From: Candidatus Omnitrophota bacterium
GTDB lineage: Bacteria; Omnitrophota; Omnitrophia; Omnitrophales; Aquincolibacteriaceae
NCBI GenBank assembly: GCA_016196565.1
Contig: JACPXK010000033.1
Location: 14,947-78,946, forward strand
Direction of reading: 5' to 3'
Length of the DNA: 64,000 bases
Shown: in pieces, positions 23,976 to 32,976 of the stretch
How positions within the stretch are numbered: the first letter of the stretch is position 1
Layout: every line of letters starts with the position of its first letter
Translations under genes and position numbers: made by a program
The notes under the pieces: model-generated
Database searches by the model: none
The model's input: only the letters and a program-made list of their open reading frames with translations
Told to the model about the DNA's origin: nothing

Positions 23976-24788
23976 ATGAATCGTAAAATCTTTTTTTTAC
24001 CCGTTTTGTTTTTTGTCTTACTTTCTTTGTTTCAGCCGCCTTCCGCCTACTGTCTGGATCAGCCTTTTGATCATTCCTCTTGGGAAAAATTCCTTCAAAA
24101 GTTTGTGAATGAAAAGGGGGAAATTAATTACAAGGCGGTCAAGGAAGACCCTTCGCTTTTGAATGAATATCTTGACGGGGTTGCCCAAGTCGATGTTTTG
24201 GATTTCCAGGACCACTGGCCGCGCGAAGAAAAACTCGCCTTATTGCTCAATGTCTATCATGCGGGAGTGATTCGGGCCGTTGCCAACGCCTACCCGGTAA
24301 AAAGTATTCAAAGTATTGTCGGCGTTTGGGAAAATCAAGATATCGCCATTGCCCAAAGAAATTACAGCCTGAATCATATTCTGAAAAACGGGCTGATCGG
24401 GACTTTCCGCGATGAAAAAATTCACGCCGTTCTTTTTACCGGCGCCAAGAGTTCGCCACGGCTTCGCCGGGAAGCCTTTACGGGGGCCAAGGTCGAAGGA
24501 CAGCTTTTTGTGGCGGCCCGGGAATTTGTCAACGATTCCGAAATCAACAAAATCGTTCCCGGGGAGAAAAAAATCCATATTTCAAGCGTCTTTAAATGGC
24601 ATGTGGCTGATTTCCTGCTTGATTTTGGGCGTTTCGAGCCGGATGAGAAATTTTCCAAACACGAATTGGCGGTGCTTTCTTTTTTAGCTCATTACCTTAA
24701 CGATACGGAAAAAATTGCTTATCTCGAAGAAAGAAATTATAAAGTTGCTTACCTTCCCTTTGATTGGGATTTAAATGAATGGCATTAA
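23976..24788 (+). CDS. Secreted DUF547 protein
   Basis: A 270-residue exported protein (signal peptide 1-26, ending SAYC-LD). The DUF547 domain is recognised by EKLALLLNVYHAGVIRAV, KNGLIGTFRDEKIHAVLF and the C-terminal VAYLPFDWDLNE. The family is widespread with no settled function; some members look like degenerate thiol-type hydrolases. Here the conserved middle reads HAVLFTGAKSSPRLRREAF. It overlaps the amidase gene by 14 bases. Confidence 0.85.
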   Translation: MNRKIFFLPVLFFVLLSLFQPPSAYCLDQPFDHSSWEKFLQKFVNEKGEINYKAVKEDPSLLNEYLDGVAQVDVLDFQDHWPREEKLALLLNVYHAGVIRAVANAYPVKSIQSIVGVWENQDIAIAQRNYSLNHILKNGLIGTFRDEKIHAVLFTGAKSSPRLRREAFTGAKVEGQLFVAAREFVNDSEINKIVPGEKKIHISSVFKWHVADFLLDFGRFEPDEKFSKHELAVLSFLAHYLNDTEKIAYLEERNYKVAYLPFDWDLNEWH

Positions 24789-25599
24789 TGTCGCCTGCCT
24801 GCAGGTTAATGCCGGTTCAAACTTACAGAAAAATCTCGAGCGTATCTTCCACCATTTAAAATCATCGCCGAAGAAGGCGCGCCTTCTTGCCCTTCCTGAA
24901 AATTTCAGCTGGCGCGGTTCGTCCAAAGACCTTTCGAAAATCGCTTCGCAATTTACTTCCATCATCCGACAGTTTCAGGACTATGCGCGCCGCCGCAAGG
25001 TTTTTATTCTTTTGGGCAGTTTGATCGAACCTTCAAAAAAGAAGAATAAATATTGGAATACGTCTGTTCTTCTTTCGCCTCAGGGAAAAGTTTTGGCCCG
25101 TTACCGGAAAATTCATCTTTTTGATATTGGGACCAAGCAAATCAAGGTTAAAGAATCTACTCATATTTTAAGCGGGAAGAAAGTTGTGACTGCCTCCCTC
25201 GGAAAAATCAAAGCAGGCCTTACGATTTGTTACGATTTACGTTTTCCCGAACTTTACCGTCAATTGGCCTTTAAAGGAGCAAAGATTATTTTTGTTCCCT
25301 CCAATTTTACCTACATTACGGGCAAAGCCCATTGGGAAACTTTGCTTGCCGCCAGGGCGATTGAAAATCAGGTTTTTATCATCGCGCCGGCTCAGGCGGG
25401 GAAAAATCCGGCCTCGGGGGTGCGGAGTTTTGGGACAAGTTTGATCATCGACCCGTGGGGTAAAGTGCTTGCCCGCGGCGATCGTTGGCATGAAGGATGG
25501 ATTTTCGCCCGGCTGGATTTAGGAAAGCTGAAGAATCTCCGCCGCTTGTTTCCGGTTTTGACGCATCGGCGGCTTGGTATTGGATCGCGGAGTAATTAA
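24775..25599 (+). CDS. Carbon-nitrogen hydrolase (nitrilase superfamily)
   Basis: A 274-residue amidase with the complete catalytic triad E42 (ALPENF), K112 (RYRKIHLFD) and C152 (TICYDLRFPEL). YRKIHLFD and CYDLRFPE place it with the Nit/omega-amidase group, which repairs deaminated glutathione or hydrolyses omega-amides of 2-oxo acids. That fits the glutathione genes at 46-48 kb, but exact substrate is inference. The start overlaps the DUF547 gene. Confidence 0.88.
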   Translation: MNGINVACLQVNAGSNLQKNLERIFHHLKSSPKKARLLALPENFSWRGSSKDLSKIASQFTSIIRQFQDYARRRKVFILLGSLIEPSKKKNKYWNTSVLLSPQGKVLARYRKIHLFDIGTKQIKVKESTHILSGKKVVTASLGKIKAGLTICYDLRFPELYRQLAFKGAKIIFVPSNFTYITGKAHWETLLAARAIENQVFIIAPAQAGKNPASGVRSFGTSLIIDPWGKVLARGDRWHEGWIFARLDLGKLKNLRRLFPVLTHRRLGIGSRSN

Positions 25600-25628
25600 G
25601 ATATCCCAAAAGGAAAAGGATTCGTTGG

Positions 25629-26222
25629 ATGAATCGAGCCGACCTTACAGAACTTCACTACATTGCACCTCTGTCAAATCTTGCCTTGATCCTCCAGCAC
25701 GGCATACTCTCAAATTCTAATTTGAAACGAATGGGCATCAAAGCAGAGTCGGTCGCGTTGGAGGACGTACAAAAAATACGAGCCAAGAAAGTGGTTCCCA
25801 GCGGCCGTCCTCTTCACGATTATGCCAATCTTTACGTCTGCGCCAGAAACCCCATGATGTATAAAAGGAAAAGCGCAGAACTTGTTGTTGTGAGGGTCGC
25901 TATGGATGTGTTAGATTTACCAGGGGTAGTCATTGCAGACGGTAATGCAGCCAGCGGGTACACGGCATTTTGGCCCTCTCCCACGGGTCTTCACAAGATC
26001 AGCAAAGATTTGGTTTTTGCCGAAAGCTGGATCGATGACGACCCGATAGACCGGCATGTTAAAAGACGAGTCAAGTGTGCTGAAGTTCTTGTCCCTGATA
26101 AAGTTGAAACCCGCTTTATTCTTGGCTTTTATGTGCCGAATATGGATGTAAAGAGTAAGGTTGTTAAAACAACAGGCGGTCTCGCAGTGGATGTAGACGC
26201 TCATCTGTTTTTCAAGGATTAA
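25629..26222 (+). CDS. darT: DarT-type DNA ADP-ribosyltransferase toxin
   Basis: A 197-residue DarT (DUF4433). ELHYIAPLSNLALILQHGI at the start, PLHDYANLYVCARNPMMY in the middle and the catalytic glutamate E152 in KCAEVLVPD are family marks. DarT uses NAD+ to ADP-ribosylate thymidine in single-stranded DNA. It is immediately followed (5 bases) by its antitoxin gene. The usual role is toxin-antitoxin and anti-phage defence. AAAAGGA supplies a ribosome binding site. Confidence 0.92.
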   Translation: MNRADLTELHYIAPLSNLALILQHGILSNSNLKRMGIKAESVALEDVQKIRAKKVVPSGRPLHDYANLYVCARNPMMYKRKSAELVVVRVAMDVLDLPGVVIADGNAASGYTAFWPSPTGLHKISKDLVFAESWIDDDPIDRHVKRRVKCAEVLVPDKVETRFILGFYVPNMDVKSKVVKTTGGLAVDVDAHLFFKD

Positions 26223-26227
26223 ATTTT

Positions 26228-27355
26228 ATGATCAAAGTTCTTGTCGGAAACATTTTTAGTTCAAAAGCCCAGACTATTGTCAACACCGTGAATTGTGTCG
26301 GTGTCATGGGCAAGGGCCTTGCTTTGGAATTCAAAAAGCAATTTCCCGAAATGTACGAGGATTATTTGCGCCGGTGTGAACGGGGCGAAGTAAAATTGGG
26401 CACGCCCTATCTTTACAAAGCATCCACACCGTGGATTTTGAATTTTCCCACAAAAGATCATTGGCGATCCGTTGCACGTCTTGACGATATTATCCGTGGC
26501 CTTCAATTTTTAGCCCGCAATTACAAACAATGGGGAATTACATCCCTTGCCGTGCCACCTCTTGGATGCGGGCAGGGCCAGTTGGAATGGCATATTGTCG
26601 GGCCAACTATGTACCGCCATTTAAATCAGCTTGGCATTCCTATTGAACTATTTGCGCCGTACGGAACTTCTCATGAAGAACTTGAAATCGAATTTCTCGA
26701 GGAAGAAGCCTTGTATGCCAATAATGGCAACGGCCATAGCGCAGCACAGAAATCAGAACACATCAAGCCAGCATGGGTGGCGTTGGTTGAAATTCTGAGC
26801 CGTATCGAAAACCAAAAATATCACTGGCCCGTAAGCCGCACTATTTTCCAAAAAATTGCTTATGTGGCAACGGAAGAAGGTTTGCCGACTGATTTGCAAT
26901 ATCAGCGTGGAAGTTTCGGCCCGTTTGCGCCAGAATTAAAACGAGTGATAACGGGTTTGGTAAATAACGGACTCATTTATGAGGAACATTTAGGGCGAAT
27001 GTTTTCGGTAAAAATTGGCCCGACATTCACGGATGCTCGAAAAGCCTATGGCGATCAATTAAAAAACTGGGATTCTGTTTTGGAAAAGATTACAGATTTA
27101 TTCATGCGGGTAAACGATACGGAGAAAGCCGAAATCGTCGCGACCGTGCTTTTTGCCGCACAGGAACTTCACAAAAAAAACAATGGCAACGTTTCGGAAG
27201 AAGATGTACTGAAAGCTGTGCTTGCATGGAAACAGCGCAGGAAACCGCCGCTCAATCCTGAAAAAATTGCCCTTACCATTAGAAATCTAGCTGCCCTCGG
27301 CTGGTTGAATGTCGCCCCCAGCGAAAGCCTTCCCGTCCCCGAAGAAATCACCTGA
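26228..27355 (+). CDS. darG: DarG-type macrodomain antitoxin
   Basis: A 375-residue antitoxin. The macrodomain (1-150) has VNTVNCVGVMGKGLALEFK, NFPTKDHWR and AVPPLGCGQGQLEW, which together mark DarG; it removes ADP-ribose from DNA. Residues about 175-360 form the longer C-terminal region found in full-size DarG (WPVSRTIFQKIAYVATEEG), which binds and neutralises DarT directly. Both parts are intact, so the pair looks functional. Confidence 0.92.
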   Translation: MIKVLVGNIFSSKAQTIVNTVNCVGVMGKGLALEFKKQFPEMYEDYLRRCERGEVKLGTPYLYKASTPWILNFPTKDHWRSVARLDDIIRGLQFLARNYKQWGITSLAVPPLGCGQGQLEWHIVGPTMYRHLNQLGIPIELFAPYGTSHEELEIEFLEEEALYANNGNGHSAAQKSEHIKPAWVALVEILSRIENQKYHWPVSRTIFQKIAYVATEEGLPTDLQYQRGSFGPFAPELKRVITGLVNNGLIYEEHLGRMFSVKIGPTFTDARKAYGDQLKNWDSVLEKITDLFMRVNDTEKAEIVATVLFAAQELHKKNNGNVSEEDVLKAVLAWKQRRKPPLNPEKIALTIRNLAALGWLNVAPSESLPVPEEIT

Positions 27356-27418
27356 TTCAAGATATAGCAATATATGGCAACGCCGAAAAGGGTGCGCCAT
27401 CCACACTCATACCGTTTG

Positions 27419-27446
27419 TTGACCTGAAAATCATCGAGTATATTTT
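27419..27446 (+). promoter_or_regulatory. Probable promoter of the 1161-residue protein gene
   Basis: TTGACC (27419-27424), 16 bases, TATTTT (27441-27446), in a T-rich context after darG. It suggests that the large gene is transcribed separately from darTG. Confidence 0.45.
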
Positions 27447-27482
27447 ATCAAAACGCAAGATAACCTCTTGCCATTCAATCAG

Positions 27483-30400
27483 ATGAAACTCTCCCTTTTT
27501 AAAAAAGTGCCGGCGATTTTTATTCTCTCGACGTTTCTCATAAATGTCGCTCAGCCTCCCCTCGTTGCGAATTCGCCAAAGGCATATGAAGCAATCTCCA
27601 TTCCTGAAAGGTTCGGCAAAATTGAAGAATCATTTTCAGGAAAATCGGACAAAACCATCATCTACATTCAAGACGCCCACGATTCGCTGGAAGCCCAGGA
27701 AAATATTGCAAAGATTATCGGCTACCTTGTTGAGCATTACGGCGTGAAAACTGTTTTTGAGGAAGGCTATGAAGGAACAGTCCCAACAGACCAATATTTC
27801 AGTTTCATCAAAGACCCCGCCCTTAAAGAAAAAATTTCTTACTTTCTCATGGACAAGCTCAGGCTCGGTGGAGCCGAATACGCTCACGTCAACCGCAAAA
27901 AGGATTTCAATCTGATTGGAGCCGACAGCATCAAACTTCACCTTGAGAATATTAAACAATATCAGCGATCAGCCAAACACAAAGCTGAGACGCAAAAAGA
28001 GTTGGATGCAATAAGCAGAGAGATCAAACGGCTGGCAGATCAGCATTTCCCGAAAGAACTCAAGGAATGGATGAAGCTGAAAGAACGGTTTGATGACGGC
28101 AAACTGGACTTGTTGACGTACCTCAAACGTATGGCGGCATTAAATCCTTCACTTGCGATTCCTACGCATATCAATCTGCTTCTTCGCGCTGAGAGCGAAA
28201 AAGATCAGAAAGCGATTCAGATCGCCAAAGAAATGGATTCAAAAATTTTGTTCCGAGAAATCGATCTTTTGGAAAATCGTATTGCCGATCACTTTCTCAA
28301 AAACAAAAGAGACCGAAGAGTATTTCAACACTATAAAAGTGTTGGCCTCCTAAGACGCCTCAGCGATATTCGGCTCTCTCATGACGAATATGAACTGGTA
28401 AAAACAACCCTTCGGGAATTGAACACTGAGAACTTTGCGCGCTCCATTGTTGAGATGACTGGCAAGTCAATCGTCCTATCCAAACGGTGGGAGCAAAACA
28501 TTCAGAATGCCATGCGATTTTACGAGATTGCCGAGACAAGAGATCAACTCGTTATAAGAAGCCTTGATACATTCTTAGCTTCACCCGATGAAAAGCTGGC
28601 TGTCATGGTTTTCGGTGGATTTCACAAGCATAGACTTCAAGAAATCCTAAAACGGAAACATATTTCTTATGTTACCATGTCGCCCAAAATCACGGCTATC
28701 AGCGAAGTCCATCAGCGATATTATCAGGAACTGATGTCTGTTGGTCGGCTTTCCTTTGAGCCGCCTTCGTATGTCCGAACCGCTGCTCCTGCGGGACGTG
28801 CAGTTGAAGTTATTGCTGATCCTCGTTCTTATCTTCTCGAAATGTCAGTTTTTCCCCAAGAATTGAAAGAAGCCATTCGCTCTGAGATGCGAAATGAATT
28901 TAAGCTAAAAAATATTCATTTGACAAAATTAGGCGAAAAAAATGTCAGCGCATATGGAGTCAATAGTTTGGTTATTTCTTCGATTTGGAAAATGGTTCGG
29001 GACGGCCTAAACTTAGAATTACCACTTAAAGAGCCAGCTTTTAGCATTGCCGATAAATTTGCTTTTATTGATAGGTCATGGAAGATCGAAATAACCCAAC
29101 GTAAGGATGATCAGAAAATAATCGATGTTCATATATATTTGAATACGGGCACAGGTTCCGATCCAGCCGCTTCTGCTAATGTCCTCGGCGCGGATGTTGC
29201 CCAATTAATCAACCGGTTTAAGGCCGACCTTTCTTTGGTATCCGTCTTTGAACTCGCTCTTCGAAGTATTTATAAAGATAGAAGTCCAAACGAAGATTTT
29301 TTTAAAGAAATTCTCTTTTCCAATTTTGGTCAAGATCGGAAAGGCCGGCTGCCTTATGACGTAGGCTTTGAGGGACAAGAAATCAAAATCGACCGAGATT
29401 TTATGATGTTGATCATTCGAAAGAGAAAGGACCTTGAGACAGCGGCAAGAGAAATATATTCTAATTCCTTATCTGCCTTCGGGGTTACGTCTAGTGAAGA
29501 ATTTTCTGTTTTGATTGAAAGATGGAGAAAGATGAAGGGGCCTATAGCCGAAAATCAGGAACTCTTAGATTCACTCATACGGACCTACCGAGACAATATT
29601 ACAGCTCAAGCTGTAGCAGATGAGCAAGATAAACAGGCGAGAGCAAGAACACTTCAAGAGCAAAAACGCAAGCCATTCGGGGGAGGTGATTTTGGTATTA
29701 ATGATTTTAATTTGCCTAAATGGGCTAAGGGTTTTGAAATATTGACCAACCTAGAAGCAAAGGTAATTTATGCGATCGCCACCGATGATTTTGGTATTTA
29801 TTTTGGAAAACCCAAAAAGAATTCTCTTTATCAGGATCATGTTGACCATTTTTTTGGAGTGTTCAATGCTAAACAACGGGATGTTTGGAACATTGAGGCG
29901 TTATTTGAAAACTATTTCTTAGACGGAGTCCATATTGCCTGGAGCAAACTAAATGAACCTAAGCAACAGGAGCAGATGCGTCAATTGGTTGCATGGCGTA
30001 AAGCTTTTTATTCTTTGTCTAACAAGCTGCTTTATGCGGCAGGGCGAGCCCCGCTCGTTGAGCTTCGTGAATTGGTTCCTAACACTGGTGGACATAGGTA
30101 TATTTACCGGGTTCCTATAAAAGATTTGTATCTTATTTACTTTGATGAGAAAACGTTTGCGAAGAATATGGGATTAATCGCCTTGTTTAAGGAGGAACGG
30201 TTATGGCTTTTGGATCACAAAGGCAATCCGCAAGAATGGTCGCCGCTATTACACGATGGAGAAACAATATCGGTTTCAGGATTTGGAACGAAACAGCAAA
30301 TACTTTCTAATGCTACAATCACACGACGCGGCGATAAGCTTGATTTTGAGATGCCCGAATCTTCCTCACTTGGAAGTATTTTTATTTCTCAAAAAATTAA

Positions 30401-30968
30401 ACCTCGCCGCTCCGAAGTGCGCCAATCGTCTCCAATAGCCATCAATGCTGATTTTCTAAAATTGATTTCAAAATCTCAGGATATTCCCGCCTCTTTATTT
30501 TTTGATTACAATGAAATTAAAGAAAAAACTGGCTCATTAAGAAAAGGATTGTTGGCCTTGTCTCATCTGACGCAAGGAAGCAAGCTTAAACTCGTAATTC
30601 ACAGTGCTGATCGGACTGATCTAGAATTGAAGGAGTTTCGGGATTTAGGAGTTGAGGTAACGCAAGGAGGGTTAGAAAAGGCTTTTGGTGCCTTTGGAGA
30701 GAAATTCAATGGGCGTAATGTGAACGCTTCCACAAAGGCCGAGTTTCTCAAAAAACAACTTGCTTCCTTATCCGGATTGAAACTGAAGCATATTCTTGTT
30801 CAAGATGAAAGCGAAATTTGGGCCGCTTATCTTCGCGCCATCACAAATCCCGATCAACCGGTTCCAGGGCTGGCCGATTCTCACGGCTACTATGAAGTGG
30901 TTGGAGAATTCCTCAGGTCTGAGCTTCGTAGCTATCAAGCAAGCCTCGTCATTGAGATGGCGGCCTAA
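27483..30968 (+). CDS. Very large exported protein of unknown function
   Basis: A 1161-residue protein I cannot assign. An amino-terminal signal-type segment (FKKVPAIFILSTFLINVAQ) is followed by residues 50-400 with IIYIQDAHDSLEAQENIAK, VKTVFEEGYEG and VMVFGGFHKHRL. That order of acidic, EG and GxxH motifs recalls the TraB/ChaN/Tiki hydrolase-like superfamily; this is tentative. The rest is low in recognisable domains. Short R-S-E-x-R tags appear at residues 466, 976 and 1145. Codon use is more A+T-rich than in the neighbouring housekeeping genes. ATG 27483 preferred over TTG 27468. Confidence 0.7.
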   Translation: MKLSLFKKVPAIFILSTFLINVAQPPLVANSPKAYEAISIPERFGKIEESFSGKSDKTIIYIQDAHDSLEAQENIAKIIGYLVEHYGVKTVFEEGYEGTVPTDQYFSFIKDPALKEKISYFLMDKLRLGGAEYAHVNRKKDFNLIGADSIKLHLENIKQYQRSAKHKAETQKELDAISREIKRLADQHFPKELKEWMKLKERFDDGKLDLLTYLKRMAALNPSLAIPTHINLLLRAESEKDQKAIQIAKEMDSKILFREIDLLENRIADHFLKNKRDRRVFQHYKSVGLLRRLSDIRLSHDEYELVKTTLRELNTENFARSIVEMTGKSIVLSKRWEQNIQNAMRFYEIAETRDQLVIRSLDTFLASPDEKLAVMVFGGFHKHRLQEILKRKHISYVTMSPKITAISEVHQRYYQELMSVGRLSFEPPSYVRTAAPAGRAVEVIADPRSYLLEMSVFPQELKEAIRSEMRNEFKLKNIHLTKLGEKNVSAYGVNSLVISSIWKMVRDGLNLELPLKEPAFSIADKFAFIDRSWKIEITQRKDDQKIIDVHIYLNTGTGSDPAASANVLGADVAQLINRFKADLSLVSVFELALRSIYKDRSPNEDFFKEILFSNFGQDRKGRLPYDVGFEGQEIKIDRDFMMLIIRKRKDLETAAREIYSNSLSAFGVTSSEEFSVLIERWRKMKGPIAENQELLDSLIRTYRDNITAQAVADEQDKQARARTLQEQKRKPFGGGDFGINDFNLPKWAKGFEILTNLEAKVIYAIATDDFGIYFGKPKKNSLYQDHVDHFFGVFNAKQRDVWNIEALFENYFLDGVHIAWSKLNEPKQQEQMRQLVAWRKAFYSLSNKLLYAAGRAPLVELRELVPNTGGHRYIYRVPIKDLYLIYFDEKTFAKNMGLIALFKEERLWLLDHKGNPQEWSPLLHDGETISVSGFGTKQQILSNATITRRGDKLDFEMPESSSLGSIFISQKIKPRRSEVRQSSPIAINADFLKLISKSQDIPASLFFDYNEIKEKTGSLRKGLLALSHLTQGSKLKLVIHSADRTDLELKEFRDLGVEVTQGGLEKAFGAFGEKFNGRNVNASTKAEFLKKQLASLSGLKLKHILVQDESEIWAAYLRAITNPDQPVPGLADSHGYYEVVGEFLRSELRSYQASLVIEMAA

Positions 30969-31296
30969 TAAAAATCGAGGACAAGAATTGAGGGCAAACT
31001 CCGAAAGCAATCGCGGTAAATCGCGGGACATTGTGGACAATGTCGGGCGACCAAGATTTTTCGCAACGGAAGAAATTTGAGTCAGATCGGACAAACTTGG
31101 CGCAAATTGGAAAACCCAACGGTCGCCCCTCATGACCCAAAGGCCGTTGGTCTCCTCCACCTCATTCCCGCCCTTCCGGATGACATGGTAACTTGCCTAA
31201 ACACAATAATAAATGCGAGAGTTTGGGAAATGCTGGAAATGACAGGTCGCATAACTCTTTGCCGTGAAAGCAGTTATCGCCCAGAGGAAATGGAGA
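30969..31296. other. Gap without a convincing gene
   Basis: Only short frames lacking ribosome binding sites are present (for example 31077-31307, 76 codons, from TTG, running through the rplU promoter). A small palindrome GACATTG/CAATGTC lies near 31028. It may be decayed sequence at the edge of the accessory stretch. Confidence 0.4.
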
Positions 31297-31325
31297 TTGA
31301 CAGCTAAGGGCATATTCCATAAGAT
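31297..31325 (+). promoter_or_regulatory. Promoter of rplU-rpmA
   Basis: TTGACA (31297-31302), 17 bases, TAAGAT (31320-31325). Transcription would start near 31332. Confidence 0.78.
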
Positions 31326-31358
31326 ATGCGCCTATTTGAGGTTAAGAGAAAGGCCAAA

Positions 31359-31679
31359 ATGTCTAAATACGCGATTATTACCACCGGTTCAAAGCAATAC
31401 CGGGTAGAACCTAAAGATGTCATTGAAGTTGAGAAACTAAGCCTTCCTGAAAATCAGAAAGAAATCAGCCTTAATCAGGTTCTTTTCATTCGTGACGGGG
31501 AAAAATTTCATGTGGGAAATCCCGAAGTCAAGGGAGCAAGTGTCGTTTGTGATTATTTGGGGGAGTTCCGCGGGCCCAAAGTGATTTCGCTCAAATACCG
31601 CCGCCGCAAGGCCTCACGCCGCAAAAAGGGACACCGTCAGGATCTTGTCAGGCTTCTCGTCAAAGAAATTAAAATCTAA
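31359..31679 (+). CDS. rplU: Ribosomal protein bL21
   Basis: A 106-residue large-subunit protein. KYAIITTGSKQYRV at the start, KVISLKYRRRKASRRKKGHRQ at the end (shown here in part: KASRRKKGHRQ) are standard for L21. An in-frame ATG at 31326 lies in the -10 box and is rejected; AAGAGAAAGG before 31359 fits as the ribosome binding site. rpmA follows after 17 bases, and obg comes next, the conserved order. Confidence 0.95.
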   Translation: MSKYAIITTGSKQYRVEPKDVIEVEKLSLPENQKEISLNQVLFIRDGEKFHVGNPEVKGASVVCDYLGEFRGPKVISLKYRRRKASRRKKGHRQDLVRLLVKEIKI

Positions 31680-31696
31680 TCGAATAGGGAAATAAA

Positions 31697-31942
31697 ATGG
31701 CACATACAAAAAGTCAGGGCAGTACCACTAACGGACGCGATTCAAATTCCAAGCGTCTCGGAGTCAAAGCTTACGGCGGCCAGTTTGTCACGGCCGGAAG
31801 CATTATCGTCCGCCAGCGCGGGAATCGTTTCCATGCCGGGCTTTTTGTCGGACGCGGCAATGATTTCACGCTTTTTGCAAAATGTGATGGCGTGGTTGAA
31901 TTCAAGACCAATAAAACGGTCAGTATTATCCCGTCCAATTAA
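31697..31942 (+). CDS. rpmA: Ribosomal protein bL27
   Basis: An 81-residue large-subunit protein with the classical amino end [20 protein letters not shown], which reaches the peptidyl-transferase centre. It has no Firmicutes-type cleaved extension. [17 protein letters not shown] follows as in all L27. A terminator hairpin stands 17 bases after the stop, so obg may have lower or separate expression. Confidence 0.95.
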   Translation: MAHTKSQGSTTNGRDSNSKRLGVKAYGGQFVTAGSIIVRQRGNRFHAGLFVGRGNDFTLFAKCDGVVEFKTNKTVSIIPSN

Positions 31943-31958
31943 ATTCGAATTTACCATC

Positions 31959-31994
31959 AAAGGGTCCGGCCTAAAAGGGTTGGGCCCTTTTTGT
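31959..31994 (+). terminator. Terminator after rpmA
   Basis: AAAGGGTCC pairs with GGGCCCTTT (31982-31990), followed by a T run. The obg start is only 11 bases beyond, so read-through is likely needed for obg expression. Confidence 0.6.
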
Positions 31995-32004
31995 TTCTAA
32001 TCTT

Positions 32005-32976
32005 ATGCTCATCGATCATGTTCATGTATTAGTTCAGGCAGGAAGCGGGGGAAAAGGCTGTGAAAGCTTTTTCCGCCGCACCGATAAAAAGGCTGTTCCT
32101 TGGGGAGGCGACGGGGGAACAGGTGGCGCGGTCATTTTTCGTTCCTCGACGAATGCCCCTTCGCTTTCCAGCTTCCGTTTAAAACAGTATTTGATTGCCG
32201 CGTCGGGCGGGCATGGAGGAAGCAACCGGAAGCGTGGGAGAAATGGCGAAGACCTTATCATTCAGGTTCCTCCCGGCACGCGAATCATTGACCGGGAAAG
32301 AAAATTTTTGATTCGCGATTTGGTCAAAGATGGAGAAGAAGTCATCGTCCTTGAAGGTGGACGCGGAGGCCTCGGCAATTATGGAAACAAAGAGCCGTCT
32401 CCAGGAGAAAAAGGCGGAGTTCTGGATTTGGAGCTCAGCTTCCGGCTCATGGCGGATTTTTTTCTGGTCGGTCTTCCCAATTCCGGAAAGTCCACGCTTT
32501 TAAATCATCTTACGCGTTCGCATGCCAAGGAAGAGTCCTATCCTTTTTCTACGAAGTCTCCGGAGCTGGGAGTTTATGAAATTTCCGATATGGAAAAAGT
32601 CACGCTTTGTGAGCTGCCTTCCGTCTATGCCGGGTCCCATGAAGGCCGGGGCATGGGATCGGGTTTTTTGAGGCATTTGGAAAATGCCAAGGCCGTTTTA
32701 TACATGCTTGATCCGGTTTCAAAGTTTGCCGGATCTTTAACCGAGGGGCTTCGCATTTTAAGAAAGGAAGTCGAAATATTTAATAAAGAATTCCTGAAAA
32801 TTCCTTACGGCGTCGTCATTAATAAAATGGATATGCCGGAAGCCAAGGAAAAGACGAAAAAATTTTCAGCCGGGCGCGGGATCCCTAAATTTTTCATCTC
32901 CGTCAAAACCGGCGAAGGGATGGATGCGTTGACGGAATTTTTAAAGGAAAGGTACGAACTGGCGACCCATGCGTAA
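32005..32976 (+). CDS. obg: Obg-family GTPase with altered G3 motif
   Basis: A 323-residue Obg/CgtA homologue placed after rplU and rpmA as usual. The glycine-rich Obg fold covers 1-150 and the G domain 151-320. G1 GLPNSGKS (156-163) and G4 NKMD (273-276) are intact. The G3 DxxG, normally DIPG before LIEGAHEG, reads ELPS (203-206) before VYAGSHEG, so both the magnesium aspartate and the switch II glycine are replaced. The Obg fold is also shortened near 128-138. Probably ribosome-associated; GTP hydrolysis may be weakened. Confidence 0.88.
   Translation: MLIDHVHVLVQAGSGGKGCESFFRRTDKKAVPWGGDGGTGGAVIFRSSTNAPSLSSFRLKQYLIAASGGHGGSNRKRGRNGEDLIIQVPPGTRIIDRERKFLIRDLVKDGEEVIVLEGGRGGLGNYGNKEPSPGEKGGVLDLELSFRLMADFFLVGLPNSGKSTLLNHLTRSHAKEESYPFSTKSPELGVYEISDMEKVTLCELPSVYAGSHEGRGMGSGFLRHLENAKAVLYMLDPVSKFAGSLTEGLRILRKEVEIFNKEFLKIPYGVVINKMDMPEAKEKTKKFSAGRGIPKFFISVKTGEGMDALTEFLKERYELATHA

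Noticed and set aside
31077..31307. 76-codon frame between the large protein and rplU
   Set aside because: TTG start, no ribosome binding site, no recognisable domain, and it runs through the rplU promoter.
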